A stretch of DNA of 64,000 nucleotides from an uncultured Prevotellaceae bacterium. Lineage in GTDB: Bacteria > Bacteroidota > Bacteroidia > Bacteroidales > Bacteroidaceae. How positions within the stretch are numbered: position 1 is the first letter of the stretch; each line of letters opens with the position of its first letter. The notes under the pieces were generated by a model. It ran no database searches, had not been told where the DNA came from, and was given only the letters and a program-made list of their open reading frames with translations. A program made the position numbers and the translations under genes. Of the stretch, positions 35,419 through 44,381 are shown piece by piece. Location: assembly GCA_902770635.1 (NCBI GenBank), contig CACXTX010000002.1:45463-109462 (forward strand), read 5' to 3'.

Positions 35419-37242
35419 ATGAAACATATTGAAAAAATCATTTCAATTATATTAAAGCCTGTACAGGAGAACTTGATTTTTTTTGTTTTCCTGTATCTTC
35501 TTGGTATTCTAACAATGATGATTGAGGTTTACGTTCTCAATTTTAAGATACAGCGCTTTAATTTTTTTTCATGGATTTTTGATTTATACCTTTTATGTCT
35601 ACTATTAATCTTCTTACCTCCCAAAATTAAAGCTATTTGCAAAATTACATCCGCTACCATTTTATATTTTCTATCAATTGTCAATTCGTTCTGTGTTGAC
35701 AAATTCTATGCTAGAATTGGTGTGGAAATATTAAATGTCGTTTTGGAAACTAATCCAAATGAATCTTCTGAATTTATCGACAAATACATTCATTGGGATG
35801 TATTATGGTCTGGTGTAGGATTGATACTCATATTACTAATTATACACGTACTCTTCGCTTTTTCTCTCATTCATTTCAAGCAAACTCTTTCACTTCAATG
35901 GCATAGTTTACAAGTCAGAACCAAAATCCTTATTGAATCTATAATGATATTTCTAATAATTTCTTCTTTTATATTATGCACACAATCACGAATTGGAATC
36001 ATACAATTGATGATGGCTAATAACATAGAAGAAGTTGACACTCTTACCAGTAATTTTTCAGAAAACACGCCCTTTAACAACCTGTTGTTTTCAATTAAAA
36101 TGCGTCAATTAGCAAATTGTGGACTTAAAGTTCTCACCGATACGCAAGGAAAAATAGTAATTGATAGCTGTAGCTATACATCTGACCATATTATACTTAT
36201 CATTGGCGAAAGTTACATTAAAGACCATTCACAGTTATATGGTTATTCAAAAGAAACAACTCCTCATCAGATGGAACGTCAACAAAGAAATGAACATGGA
36301 TGCTTAGTTGCTTTCAACGATGTTGTTAGTCCTTCAAACCTTACAAGTATTGTTTTTAAAAATACATTCTCATTACATAGTATAGAAGACAAAGCTAATT
36401 GGTCTAATTATCCTCTATTTCCTGTATTATTTAGACAAGCCGGTTATAATGTCACTTTTATAACAAATCAGTTTGTTCAATCATTAAGTACCGATATCTT
36501 CAATGTTAGCGGAGGTTTATTCCTGAATGAGAAACGACTAAGTTCTTTACAATTCACCCATCGAAACACCAAAACACACCAATTTGACATTAATTTACTT
36601 TCAGACTATGATTCATTGAAGAAATTCAATTCTGCTCATCAACTTACCATCTTTCATTTAGCCGGGCAACACATTGATTTTCACAAACGCAGCCCTAAAA
36701 CGATGAAGAAGTTTACTGCTTCAGATTACAGTGGAAGGAAAGAGCTCAATAACTCTTCAAGAGAGTTGGTTGCAGACTATGACAATGCCACATTATATAA
36801 TGATTACGTTGTAGATTCTATTTTAAAATGTTATGAGAATGAAGATGCCGTTATAATATATATGCCAGATCATGGTGAAGAATGTTATGATGAATTACAA
36901 CGAATCGGGCGGTTACCTGTAGGGAATTATTCGCCTGAAGTTTTACGCCAGGAATATCGAATTCCATTTTGGATATGGTGCTCCGATAGGTATATCAAAA
37001 AACACCAAAATTTATTCGAGCAAATTGTGAATGCTCGTAACCGACCGTTCATGACGGATGACTTACCTCATCTCATGTTATATTTAGCCGGAATCTATTG
37101 TAAAGATTATCAAGAAACGCGTTGTCTGATTAGTAACAATTTCAATGAAAACCGTAGGCGATTGATATCTGGAGAAGTCGATTATGATTCAATTGTTATT
37201 TCCCATAATCAGATAAAGAAAGACTTACATACAAAGAAATAA
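35419..37242 (+). CDS. Phosphoethanolamine-transferase-like (EptA/CptA type) membrane enzyme
   Basis: A 607-residue inner-membrane protein with four to five N-terminal helices and a periplasmic alkaline-phosphatase-fold domain. The domain has IILIIGESYIKDHSQLYGYS (metal site), a probable catalytic Thr in SPSNLTSIVF, and the metal-binding pair IIYMPDHGEECYDE. This family moves phosphoethanolamine or phosphoglycerol from lipids to lipid A, LPS core or glycans. It is very AT-rich compared with its neighbours, which points to recent acquisition. Substrate is unproven; location suggests decoration of the locus's glycan. Confidence 0.87.
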   Translation: MKHIEKIISIILKPVQENLIFFVFLYLLGILTMMIEVYVLNFKIQRFNFFSWIFDLYLLCLLLIFLPPKIKAICKITSATILYFLSIVNSFCVDKFYARIGVEILNVVLETNPNESSEFIDKYIHWDVLWSGVGLILILLIIHVLFAFSLIHFKQTLSLQWHSLQVRTKILIESIMIFLIISSFILCTQSRIGIIQLMMANNIEEVDTLTSNFSENTPFNNLLFSIKMRQLANCGLKVLTDTQGKIVIDSCSYTSDHIILIIGESYIKDHSQLYGYSKETTPHQMERQQRNEHGCLVAFNDVVSPSNLTSIVFKNTFSLHSIEDKANWSNYPLFPVLFRQAGYNVTFITNQFVQSLSTDIFNVSGGLFLNEKRLSSLQFTHRNTKTHQFDINLLSDYDSLKKFNSAHQLTIFHLAGQHIDFHKRSPKTMKKFTASDYSGRKELNNSSRELVADYDNATLYNDYVVDSILKCYENEDAVIIYMPDHGEECYDELQRIGRLPVGNYSPEVLRQEYRIPFWIWCSDRYIKKHQNLFEQIVNARNRPFMTDDLPHLMLYLAGIYCKDYQETRCLISNNFNENRRRLISGEVDYDSIVISHNQIKKDLHTKK

Positions 37243-37293
37243 AAGAAAACAACAATCCCCTCCCCCAAAGCAATAAACAACATATGATATAAA

Positions 37294-37323
37294 ACCTAAC
37301 CTCCTAACCCAACAGGGCTGGAA
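37294..37323 (+). repeat. Outer inverted repeat, left end of the vapE cassette
   Basis: ACCTAAC, four variable bases, then TAACCCAACAGGGCTGGAA. The reverse complement of 39067-39095 reads ACCTAAC, four variable bases, then TAACCCGACTGGGCTGAA, so the two ends match apart from the spacer, two substitutions and one base of length. Confidence 0.8.
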
Positions 37324-37366
37324 TATTGATTTACAAAGGAATGTAGGCGGGTTAAGTCACTAAAAA

Positions 37367-37399
37367 GACCTAGCCCACACTTAACCCACCCCTAACCCA
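37367..37399 (+). repeat. Left 11-bp repeat array of the vapE cassette
   Basis: Three consecutive 11-mers: GACCTAGCCCA, CACTTAACCCA, CCCCTAACCCA. They are inverted relative to the three 11-mers at 38991-39023. GGGTTAAGT at 37349-37357 can also pair with ACTTAACCC at 37379-37387 in a local hairpin. Confidence 0.85.
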
Positions 37400-37664
37400 A
37401 AGAATTTCGTGATGTCAAATAAATTCATAACAAAACAAGGAGTGAAAAAAGCGACCTATTCGAGCGCCTTTTTGCTACTACACCAAAGAAAAATTTTTCC
37501 CTGCCTTGGGAACAAGTGTTTCATCGTATAACAGCAAAACGGCCATTTCTACCACAATTCACGGAATGTTATAAATTTTCAGAAGCTATGCAGGGTAGAA
37601 GTCTTTTTCTTGCACGAAATACACGAAAAAAGGAGAAAGTTTTTATCGGATTTTGGCCAATTTA

Positions 37665-37696
37665 TTTGCAAGGAACCTGTAAATTTTGTATCTTTG
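37665..37696 (+). promoter_or_regulatory. vapE promoter
   Basis: TTTG (37665-37668), 20-base spacer, TATCTTTG (37689-37696): a full Bacteroidota promoter inside the cassette, about 80 bases before the vapE ATG. The gene therefore carries its own transcription signal. Confidence 0.7.
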
Positions 37697-37778
37697 CAGA
37701 TGAATTTAAGGTTCAAAGGAAGTGGACCCAAGGAAGTAGAAGCAAGGAGATTGTTTAATACCTTAATTTTTTAATATT

Positions 37779-38987
37779 ATGGACGAAATCAAAGTAAACG
37801 GCGAGGCATTGAATGCCTCAGCGGAGGGAGCCCTCATTATTGAGCTGTACCTCCAAGAGAATTACCTGTTCCGTCGAAACCAGCTGAACGGAAAGGTTGA
37901 GTTTTTAACCAAAAAGGCCGATAGCGAGGCTGGCGACTATCGTCCTTTGACTCAGGAAGCACTTAACAGCATCATCCTGAGGGTGATGAAGGAGGGTATC
38001 CTGGAGAAGAGAGACCCCAAGAAACTGATCTCGCTGTACGTGAAGTCAGAGGAGGTGACCTTGTTCAACCCCATCGGCGAGTATCTGAACTCATTGCCCC
38101 AATGGGATGGTCACAACTATGTGGCCGACCTGTTCAGCCGCCTGCCAGGCATCAGCACGGAGCAAACCGCCTTTCTGGCCATCTGGCTTCGCTCATCAGT
38201 GGCCCACTGGTTGCAGATAGACACGCTTCACGGCAACGAGGTAGTACCAGTATTGATTGGTCCTCAGGGGTGTGGAAAGACGACCTTTCTGCGACGCCTG
38301 CTGCCCCAGCATCTGCGCCAGTACTATCTGGATCATCTGAACCTGTCGAACAAATTCGACAAGGAGATGGCGCTGACCAACAACCTGCTAGTCAATCTGG
38401 ACGAGTTGGAGGCCATCCGGCCTTCGCAGCACGCAAACCTGAAGCAGACACTCTCGAAGAACAAGGTGAACGGGCGTCCCATCTATGGTTGTGCACAGGA
38501 AGACCGACTCCGCTTTGCCTCCTTCGTGGCAAGCACGAACAATCGTCATCCACTGACAGACGCTACAGGCTCGCGACGCTACATCTGCCTGAAGATGTCC
38601 AAGGGCCAGTTCATCGACAACACGGGCGACATCAACTACGACCAGTTGTATGCGCAAGTGGTCTATGAGCTGCGTGAGCTGAATGCTCCCTACTGGTTCT
38701 CCAACGACGAAGTAAGCCGGTTTCAGGAGCTGAACATGGACTTCATGGAGAAAAAGGAGATGACCGAGCTCATCAATGCCTGCTTCCGCAAGCCAGAGGA
38801 GGGCGAGGTGCCCCAGTCGATGACCAGCACAGAGGTTCTGAAGGTGATACAGGCAGATTTCCCCTCGGTAGAAATCACCCAAAGTACCAAAGTCAGTCTG
38901 GGGCAGGCGATGAAGGAGTTGGGATATACCCATACATCGGCCAAAAATGTGGCCCACTACAAGGTCATTCCGCTCAAAGCAGCCTGA
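37779..38987 (+). CDS. VapE-family P-loop ATPase (D5-helicase-like)
   Basis: A 402-residue virulence-associated-E-family protein. The helicase-like domain has a Walker A PVLIGPQGCGKTTFLRRL (near residues 157-174), Walker B-like NNLLVNLDELEAI, and the sensor-like FASFVASTNNRH followed by TGSRRYI. It lacks the N-terminal primase (BT4734-like or DUF3987-like) found in longer Bacteroidota relatives. Such proteins occur in phages, satellites and genomic islands as replication ATPases. Here there is no integrase, phage or plasmid gene beside it; instead the gene has its own promoter, terminator and inverted flanking repeats within a glycan locus. GC content is higher than in the DNA to its left. 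Confidence 0.88.
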   Translation: MDEIKVNGEALNASAEGALIIELYLQENYLFRRNQLNGKVEFLTKKADSEAGDYRPLTQEALNSIILRVMKEGILEKRDPKKLISLYVKSEEVTLFNPIGEYLNSLPQWDGHNYVADLFSRLPGISTEQTAFLAIWLRSSVAHWLQIDTLHGNEVVPVLIGPQGCGKTTFLRRLLPQHLRQYYLDHLNLSNKFDKEMALTNNLLVNLDELEAIRPSQHANLKQTLSKNKVNGRPIYGCAQEDRLRFASFVASTNNRHPLTDATGSRRYICLKMSKGQFIDNTGDINYDQLYAQVVYELRELNAPYWFSNDEVSRFQELNMDFMEKKEMTELINACFRKPEEGEVPQSMTSTEVLKVIQADFPSVEITQSTKVSLGQAMKELGYTHTSAKNVAHYKVIPLKAA

Positions 38988-38990
38988 TGA

Positions 38991-39023
38991 GGTTAAGTCT
39001 GGGTTAAGTGTGGGTTAGGTCTC
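38991..39023 (+). repeat. Right 11-bp repeat array of the vapE cassette
   Basis: Three consecutive 11-mers, GGTTAAGTCTG, GGTTAAGTGTG and GGTTAGGTCTC, begin three bases after the vapE stop codon. They are inverted copies of the array at 37367-37399. Confidence 0.87.
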
Positions 39024-39045
39024 AAAAACAGACCTAACCCTTTTC
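39012..39045 (+). terminator. vapE terminator hairpin
   Basis: A perfect 11-bp stem, GGGTTAGGTCT (39012-39022) with AGACCTAACCC (39030-39040), a 7-base loop and then TTTTC. The right repeat array supplies the left arm of the stem. Confidence 0.82.
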
Positions 39046-39066
39046 TTTCCCTTTGTACATCGGTCT

Positions 39067-39095
39067 TTCAGCCCAGTCGGGTTATATAGTTAGGT
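39067..39095 (+). repeat. Outer inverted repeat, right end of the vapE cassette
   Basis: Reverse-complement match of 37294-37323. Its outer end covers the stop codon of the minus-strand glycosyltransferase (39090-39092), so the cassette abuts or supplies the end of that gene. Confidence 0.78.
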
Positions 39096-40202
39096 ATTTT
39101 TCATGTAAATGGCTGCTACAGCGTCAGACACACGCTGTGCATTAAAACGCAGAGCAACTACTTTACGAGCCTGTTTGCCATACTCCTTGCAGAGTGCCTC
39201 GTCCCCATGCAATCGTACAATAGCATCAGCTAAAGCCTGAGGGCGTTCGAACGGAATAACCATACCATTCTTTTCATCCACAATAACCTCTTTCGTACCA
39301 TCCGTAGGTGTGGCTACGATTGCTTTACCCATTGCCATTGCCTCCAACAAGGCTATAGATAGGCCCTCCCAAAGACTGGGCAGGCAATAGGCATTGATAC
39401 AATTCAGCAGGTCTGGCACATCGGTACGGAACTTGCTGCGATAGACATAATCGCTCATTTGGTGGTCTGCGATATAAGCATCTACCTCTGCATCCATATC
39501 CCCTTCACCCACAAAGAGTCCTTTTATCTTACAGTTCTGTGCATGAGCCAGACGGACTGCCTCCAAAAAATCAAGGGGAGCCTTTTGCTTGGTGCAACGA
39601 GCTACGAAACCTGCTATAAAATCATCTTCTGCAAAGCCAAACATCTGGCGCAAGTCCCTAAATGTTCCTTGGGGATTGAAGCGAACCAGATTTATACCAT
39701 TTTCTATCACCTCAGCATCTTTGAGTCCAAAACGCAAACGACCCGTATCAGCATTGCTTTGCGACACGCAAATGACCTTGTCAGCCATCGAGCATATCAG
39801 CTTCTCGCTCCACTGACGCAACAAACGAATGGGCAAAGACTGGTCATCATGGAAACTCCATCCATGAACCGTATATATAATAGGTATATGAAGGTGGCGA
39901 GCCGGATAAAGCATATTGGAAGCCGCCCTGCTACCATGAGCATGAACCAGCTGGACAGCTTCATCACGCAACAACTGGACAATCTGGCGTTGCACCTTCA
40001 CATCAAAAGGCTTCAGCGTATCAATCACATGACAACGGATACCCATTGCTTGTAGCCGATTAATCATCTCACCCGATGTAAACGACAAACACACAGGTTC
40101 AAAACGCTCTTTATCCAAGAACGTCACCAAGTCCAGAAGGTGCGACTCTCCCCCACCAATCTGTCCTTGACGGATGACTTCCAATACTTTTATCTTGTTC
40201 AT
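39090..40202 (-). CDS. Family-4 glycosyltransferase
   Basis: A 370-residue GT-B enzyme with the N-terminal KVLEVIRQGQIGGGESHLLDL and the donor-site EX7E region SLWEGLSIALLEAMAMGKAIV. HAHGSRAASNMLYPAR marks the acceptor half. Its ATG overlaps the stop of the GT2 at 40199 (ATGA). The stop codon lies within the right terminal repeat of the vapE cassette, but the C-terminal helix looks complete, so there is no clear truncation. Confidence 0.9.
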   Translation of the reverse strand: MNKIKVLEVIRQGQIGGGESHLLDLVTFLDKERFEPVCLSFTSGEMINRLQAMGIRCHVIDTLKPFDVKVQRQIVQLLRDEAVQLVHAHGSRAASNMLYPARHLHIPIIYTVHGWSFHDDQSLPIRLLRQWSEKLICSMADKVICVSQSNADTGRLRFGLKDAEVIENGINLVRFNPQGTFRDLRQMFGFAEDDFIAGFVARCTKQKAPLDFLEAVRLAHAQNCKIKGLFVGEGDMDAEVDAYIADHQMSDYVYRSKFRTDVPDLLNCINAYCLPSLWEGLSIALLEAMAMGKAIVATPTDGTKEVIVDEKNGMVIPFERPQALADAIVRLHGDEALCKEYGKQARKVVALRFNAQRVSDAVAAIYMKNT

Positions 40203-41056
40203 TTATTCTTTACTAAATTATCCTCTGAATCCTCATAGTGATCAGTCTTGTGGAAAATGCGAGTGATACCTTTCATTTGGACTTTCACGTGGTCTATGAA
40301 GCTCTGCCACATAGACTGATTGCCGATGGTACCATATCCTGTAATGGCTTTGCAACGATGATCGCGGACAAAGACTATCTTACCATATTTCTTTAAGTTG
40401 AGAGCCATCGAGCCATCTTCTCCCCGAATAATATCGACACGATAGGGTTCCTTACGACCATAGTCAGCATTATAGGCAAAAACCAAGCCACGAACTGACA
40501 ATTCAGGGCGTTTAAAATGCTGAATCCATAAGAAAAGGTCGCGAGCCATCTCAAACAATTTTAACCCCAACGCTGAATGGTTGGCATCTGGGAAATAGCT
40601 CCATGTAGCTGAGACACAAGAAACACCAGGTTTCAGCAAATGATTGAGCATGATTTCATAATACTGAGGGGGATAAAGCGTATCGCTGTCCACATCAAAA
40701 TAAAAACGACCTTTCGCATGCTGTAGGCCACAACGGCGGGCATAACCACAGGAGTGCTGATACTCTGTATAATAGGGTATTCCAGACTTAGCGTAAATCT
40801 CTGTTGTACGATCCTTGGAATCATTATCAACACCAATGATTTCTACAGGATATTTACATTGTATCTCACTGATGGCCCACAGACAAGCCTGAAGATGCGT
40901 TTCTTCATTATATGCTATAACCACTATGGAAGCCAAAGGCTCCTGGCTTTGCAAACGAGCCAATCGTTCACGAGTGCCATCAATAATCTCTTGGGGAACC
41001 TCACTGAATGGTTTCCCATAGATAGACATGTATTTATCGTACCAGTTAGCCATCAT
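40199..41056 (-). CDS. Family-2 glycosyltransferase
   Basis: A 285-residue GT-A enzyme with ASIVVIAYNEETHLQACL, EIIGVDNDSKDRTTEIY and a DXD motif RFYFDVDSDTLYP. A 50-residue N-terminal extension precedes the fold. HCKAITGYG-like sequence (here DHRCKAITGYGTIG) near the C-terminus is unusual and could mark a subfamily. It is part of a run of six glycosyltransferase genes on this strand with spacing of 1 to 14 bases or short overlaps. Two adjacent Met codons are possible starts, 41056 and 41053. Confidence 0.86.
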   Translation of the reverse strand: MMANWYDKYMSIYGKPFSEVPQEIIDGTRERLARLQSQEPLASIVVIAYNEETHLQACLWAISEIQCKYPVEIIGVDNDSKDRTTEIYAKSGIPYYTEYQHSCGYARRCGLQHAKGRFYFDVDSDTLYPPQYYEIMLNHLLKPGVSCVSATWSYFPDANHSALGLKLFEMARDLFLWIQHFKRPELSVRGLVFAYNADYGRKEPYRVDIIRGEDGSMALNLKKYGKIVFVRDHRCKAITGYGTIGNQSMWQSFIDHVKVQMKGITRIFHKTDHYEDSEDNLVKNK

Positions 41057-41057
41057 C

Positions 41058-42182
41058 TTATTCTATTAGTGACATATATGCTCTTTCCCACTCTTTCATC
41101 ACATTCTCTTTTCGATATCTGGCAACAGACTGATGGGCTTTAATTCCCATTTGCTTACGTTCTTCCTCATGAGTAATCATCCATTCCATCTTTTCCGCCA
41201 AGTCCTTAACGTCCATCTTGCACAAAAGTCCATCCACTTTATCCTCTATAATATCTGATGGTCCAAATGTACAATCCGTTGAGACCACAGGAGTTCCACA
41301 AGCCATAGATTCAGCAATGACAAGTCCAAAACCTTCATAGTCTGAACTTAAAACAGAGAATTGGCTTGACTGGTATTCTTGCTTAATCTGATTGGTAGGA
41401 GGATTCAGACATATACGACTCTCTAGATTTAATCTTGATATCTGATTGACTAATGCGTCATGCTCCACCCCATCACCATATACATCGATATACCATGCGG
41501 GATAGCGGGCTGCTATTAATGCGAAAGCATCTATCAGACGATCCACTCTTTTCTGAGGTTCTAGTCTGGCAACACATAAAATACGCCCAGGCTTTCGTTC
41601 AAAGCCTTGAATTTGCTCACAATAAAAGGTAATGGGATTGGGAACTACCAATACTTTTTTAACTTCGTTTTCCCAATAGGGTTTATCTCCATTCGTCAAG
41701 GTAATAACTGCATCAGATAACCTTACAGCCCTACGAAACAGAAGATTCTTACACCTACCCAAGAATTGGCTGGAAGTCATGATAGCAGGATATGCGCCAT
41801 GTGCTTCCAATACCTTTTTTACATTTGGCGCCATCATGATTTGAAGTAAGAATTCTGCTGAATTCGATACTGTGACGATAATATCAGGGTGATGTTCTGC
41901 AACAAATCGATGAAAACGTTTTTTGAAACGCCAGCTCATCATCCACATCTTGAATAATCGGACTGGAAGGCGATAGCGGTATAACGTATAGAAACGGCAA
42001 TCCATATCGACGAGACGGACATTGTCATTCAGCTGATAAACACAGGGATGCTTTCCCTGCTCATAGGTCACAAGCGTTATATCATGACCTTGCTCAGCCA
42101 AGTAATTCATCTTATCAGCAACGACACGTTCCACACCACCGTGAATTGCCACCGAACGTAATACAAAAACCGCTCTCATCAC
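41058..42182 (-). CDS. Family-4 glycosyltransferase
   Basis: A 374-residue GT-B enzyme. The acceptor half starts FVLRSVAIHGGVERVVADKMNY, and the donor half has ILCVARLEPQKRVDRLIDAF and the EX7E motif DYEGFGLVIAESMACGTPVVSTD. It resembles galactosyl- or N-acetylgalactosaminyl-transferases of capsule loci, but specificity is not readable. The broken gene at 44382-45433 belongs to the same subfamily, so the operon probably held two paralogues. Confidence 0.9.
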   Translation of the reverse strand: MMRAVFVLRSVAIHGGVERVVADKMNYLAEQGHDITLVTYEQGKHPCVYQLNDNVRLVDMDCRFYTLYRYRLPVRLFKMWMMSWRFKKRFHRFVAEHHPDIIVTVSNSAEFLLQIMMAPNVKKVLEAHGAYPAIMTSSQFLGRCKNLLFRRAVRLSDAVITLTNGDKPYWENEVKKVLVVPNPITFYCEQIQGFERKPGRILCVARLEPQKRVDRLIDAFALIAARYPAWYIDVYGDGVEHDALVNQISRLNLESRICLNPPTNQIKQEYQSSQFSVLSSDYEGFGLVIAESMACGTPVVSTDCTFGPSDIIEDKVDGLLCKMDVKDLAEKMEWMITHEEERKQMGIKAHQSVARYRKENVMKEWERAYMSLIE

Positions 42183-42195
42183 TTACAATCTTTTC

Positions 42196-43215
42196 TTATA
42201 CTAAATGTTTAGCCTTTCCCATGATATACATCTGCCAAACAGACACATAGGAAGGTAGTTTACCTAAAAGAAACAAGGGTGCATGCCGTAACGTGCATAC
42301 ATAAGACCACGCAACGGGATACTTCATAAAGTCACGTAACTCCCTGTTATTAAAGGAAGGAGTAATATTTCGTCTGTTTCTTAAAATGGTACAACAAACA
42401 TAGAAACAAGTCATCATGACCTTAAGCATTCTATTCGCAAAATAAGGCTTATTCCGAACACGCTCGGAATTTTCTTTTATCATGGTGACAGCCCGCATGG
42501 TCTGAAGAATCTCTTCCTTCTGAATATGCTCGCGTTCCTGGTAATTAGACAGGGTTCCTTCACGACACATATAATAATAGGTTACATTTGGCAACATGAC
42601 CACTCGAGTGACATAAGTAGGCAAATCCATCGTGGTGGTAAAATCTTCCCAATAGTTGATGGGCTTATACTGAATGTTATTCTTCTTATATATATCTACC
42701 TTAATCAAGAAATTACACGTTGAAGCTTGAATCCTATCATATTTCTCATAAGCCCACGAGGCGAACTCGTCCTCATGAAGAAACACTTTGTAGGAATATT
42801 TGGTGTTAGGAACGTGGCGTCCCTGATCGTAGAGCAAGACTTTCTCCATAGACCCATAAACGATGTCTGCATCATGTTTTTTCGCCTGCTCATACATACA
42901 TTCTATGGTATTGAGAGCAAGGATGTCATCAGAATCCATAAAATAGATGTAACGGCCCTTAGCCTCAGCTATCAATCTGTTTCGCGCACATCCTAATCCC
43001 ATATTATGTGGTTGGCGAACGATACGGATATTTTTTCCCCTGGAATGGTTCGCTTGATACTCACGAACAATAGCAATAGAAGAGTCCGTTCCACAATCGT
43101 CACATATCAAATACTCAATACTCGAGAAAGTCTGAGATAACGCTGATTCAAGTGATTCTCGGATATATTTTTCCACCTGATAAACAGGCATACCTATCGT
43201 TACTTCGTATTCCAT
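42196..43215 (-). CDS. Family-2 glycosyltransferase
   Basis: A 339-residue GT-A enzyme with EVTIGMPVYQVEKYIRESLESAL, YLICDDCGTDSSIAIV, GLGCARNRLI and the DXD motif YIYFMDSDDIL. The C-terminal third has mixed helices and one hydrophobic stretch, possibly peripheral to the membrane. It lies 13 bases from each neighbour in the minus-strand glycosyltransferase operon. Confidence 0.9.
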   Translation of the reverse strand: MEYEVTIGMPVYQVEKYIRESLESALSQTFSSIEYLICDDCGTDSSIAIVREYQANHSRGKNIRIVRQPHNMGLGCARNRLIAEAKGRYIYFMDSDDILALNTIECMYEQAKKHDADIVYGSMEKVLLYDQGRHVPNTKYSYKVFLHEDEFASWAYEKYDRIQASTCNFLIKVDIYKKNNIQYKPINYWEDFTTTMDLPTYVTRVVMLPNVTYYYMCREGTLSNYQEREHIQKEEILQTMRAVTMIKENSERVRNKPYFANRMLKVMMTCFYVCCTILRNRRNITPSFNNRELRDFMKYPVAWSYVCTLRHAPLFLLGKLPSYVSVWQMYIMGKAKHLV

Positions 43216-43227
43216 ATCAGTTCTTTC

Positions 43228-44367
43228 TTACGTTATGTTAATAGACTCCACGACTTTCTGCATTTGAATTTTCCAGGTAAGATGTTTGACAGACTCACGG
43301 ATTTCCATTGGTTGCATAGTAAACCTATCCACAAAATCTATGATTTTCTGAATATCAATAGGTGATTCATCTGCAGGGGCTTTCAATATGTAAGGTTTGT
43401 CATCAAAATCAGAATCTTGCTCACTATATATAAAAGGAATGCCACGTGTGGCATATTCCCGGTTTTTCAGTGTCTTGATGACTGTAATACCATTACGATG
43501 GCGACCTAAAGATCCAATAGCGAATTGACATTGGTTAAACACTTCGTCAAGTTGTGAGCCGAACAACTGTCCATGAAGAACTACTTGATTATTTAAGCCA
43601 TACTGATCTATTAAGCTCTGGATACCTCGTGTGCCATAAAGATCGCCTTCCCAAATACCACCTACTATATGGAAACAGACCTTACGTTGACCACCTTGCT
43701 GATAATAATGACCAAGTCCTTTTATTAACCTGTCAAAGCCATGCCAATAATGAACCTCTGCAACACCAATTAGATGAAGATCCGAAAGATGATGACTGAT
43801 GATTGATAGCTGATGGAGAGGAATACTATCAAAATCAACACCATTACTTATACGGATGGTACGCTGACCAAAGATGTACTCTGCATCACTAAATGTGACA
43901 AGAGCATCCATATAATGATACAAACAACGTCGGAACGTCTTATCTAATATAAAGCCAACCCTTTTAAAACCTTTAGCATCATCAAATTCATGGTCGTATG
44001 GATATGTTGGAATCTCTGTTACTGCGTGGATTCCAGCCTTCCTTAATTTCTTAAAGAAACCGATCAGACAAGGGTTTGCATTCATAAAACAACGGGCATA
44101 AACCAGTTCTATCTTTTCACGAATACAATAATCATAGACACAGCCATAATCCAGACGCTGTTGTAAACCTGCCCATTTGCCTGTACCATAGTCCTTGATT
44201 ACCTTATCATCTATATAGCGGCAACGATGACCATTCTCCGCAAATCCATAATAACAGAGACGGGCATCATGACCGTTCTCACGAAGTCCTTTCACCTGAT
44301 AGTGAATCTTCTTCGAGATACCACTGACCTCTGAGAATCCATGATATACAAGGAATAATATCTTCAT
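43228..44367 (-). CDS. Glycosyltransferase, GT-B fold, with embedded repeat
   Basis: A 379-residue protein with a GT-B outline: the N-terminus (ILFLVYHGFSEVSGISKKIHYQ) matches acceptor halves of GT4-like enzymes, and the donor half has LIGVAEVHYWHGFDRLIKGL and a weakly conserved NQCQFAIGSLGRHRNGITVIKTLKNREY region in place of the usual EX7E. Between the halves, about residues 184-193 (LHQLSIISHH) are encoded by a 7-bp repeat array (43791-43818), at the interdomain linker where extra residues can be tolerated. Substrate is unknown. Confidence 0.82.
   Translation of the reverse strand: MKILFLVYHGFSEVSGISKKIHYQVKGLRENGHDARLCYYGFAENGHRCRYIDDKVIKDYGTGKWAGLQQRLDYGCVYDYCIREKIELVYARCFMNANPCLIGFFKKLRKAGIHAVTEIPTYPYDHEFDDAKGFKRVGFILDKTFRRCLYHYMDALVTFSDAEYIFGQRTIRISNGVDFDSIPLHQLSIISHHLSDLHLIGVAEVHYWHGFDRLIKGLGHYYQQGGQRKVCFHIVGGIWEGDLYGTRGIQSLIDQYGLNNQVVLHGQLFGSQLDEVFNQCQFAIGSLGRHRNGITVIKTLKNREYATRGIPFIYSEQDSDFDDKPYILKAPADESPIDIQKIIDFVDRFTMQPMEIRESVKHLTWKIQMQKVVESINIT
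43791..43818 (+). repeat. 7-bp repeat array inside a GT-B gene
   Basis: Four consecutive degenerate heptamers on the plus strand: GATGACT, GATGATT, GATAGCT, GATGGAG. The gene is on the minus strand and reads through the array without a frame change. Confidence 0.8.
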
Positions 44368-44381
44368 AATGCATTCACGAC

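Larger units (their letters stand above)
37243..37664. other. Non-coding AT-rich region left of vapE, with inverted repeats
   Basis: No credible gene is seen. The region holds the left end of the vapE repeat structure (37294-37399). A possible weak hairpin near 37446-37474 (AAAAAGCG pairing with CGCCTTTTT) may be a terminator. An 80-codon open stretch at 37516-37758 spans the vapE promoter and shows no family features. Confidence 0.6.

Noticed and set aside
37516-37758. 80-codon open stretch upstream of vapE
   Set aside because: It spans a clear promoter, has no family features and no consistent composition; likely chance.
38102-38957. Long overlapping open stretches on both strands across vapE
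   Set aside because: Higher GC in this gene lengthens chance open frames; the VapE frame has all the motifs.
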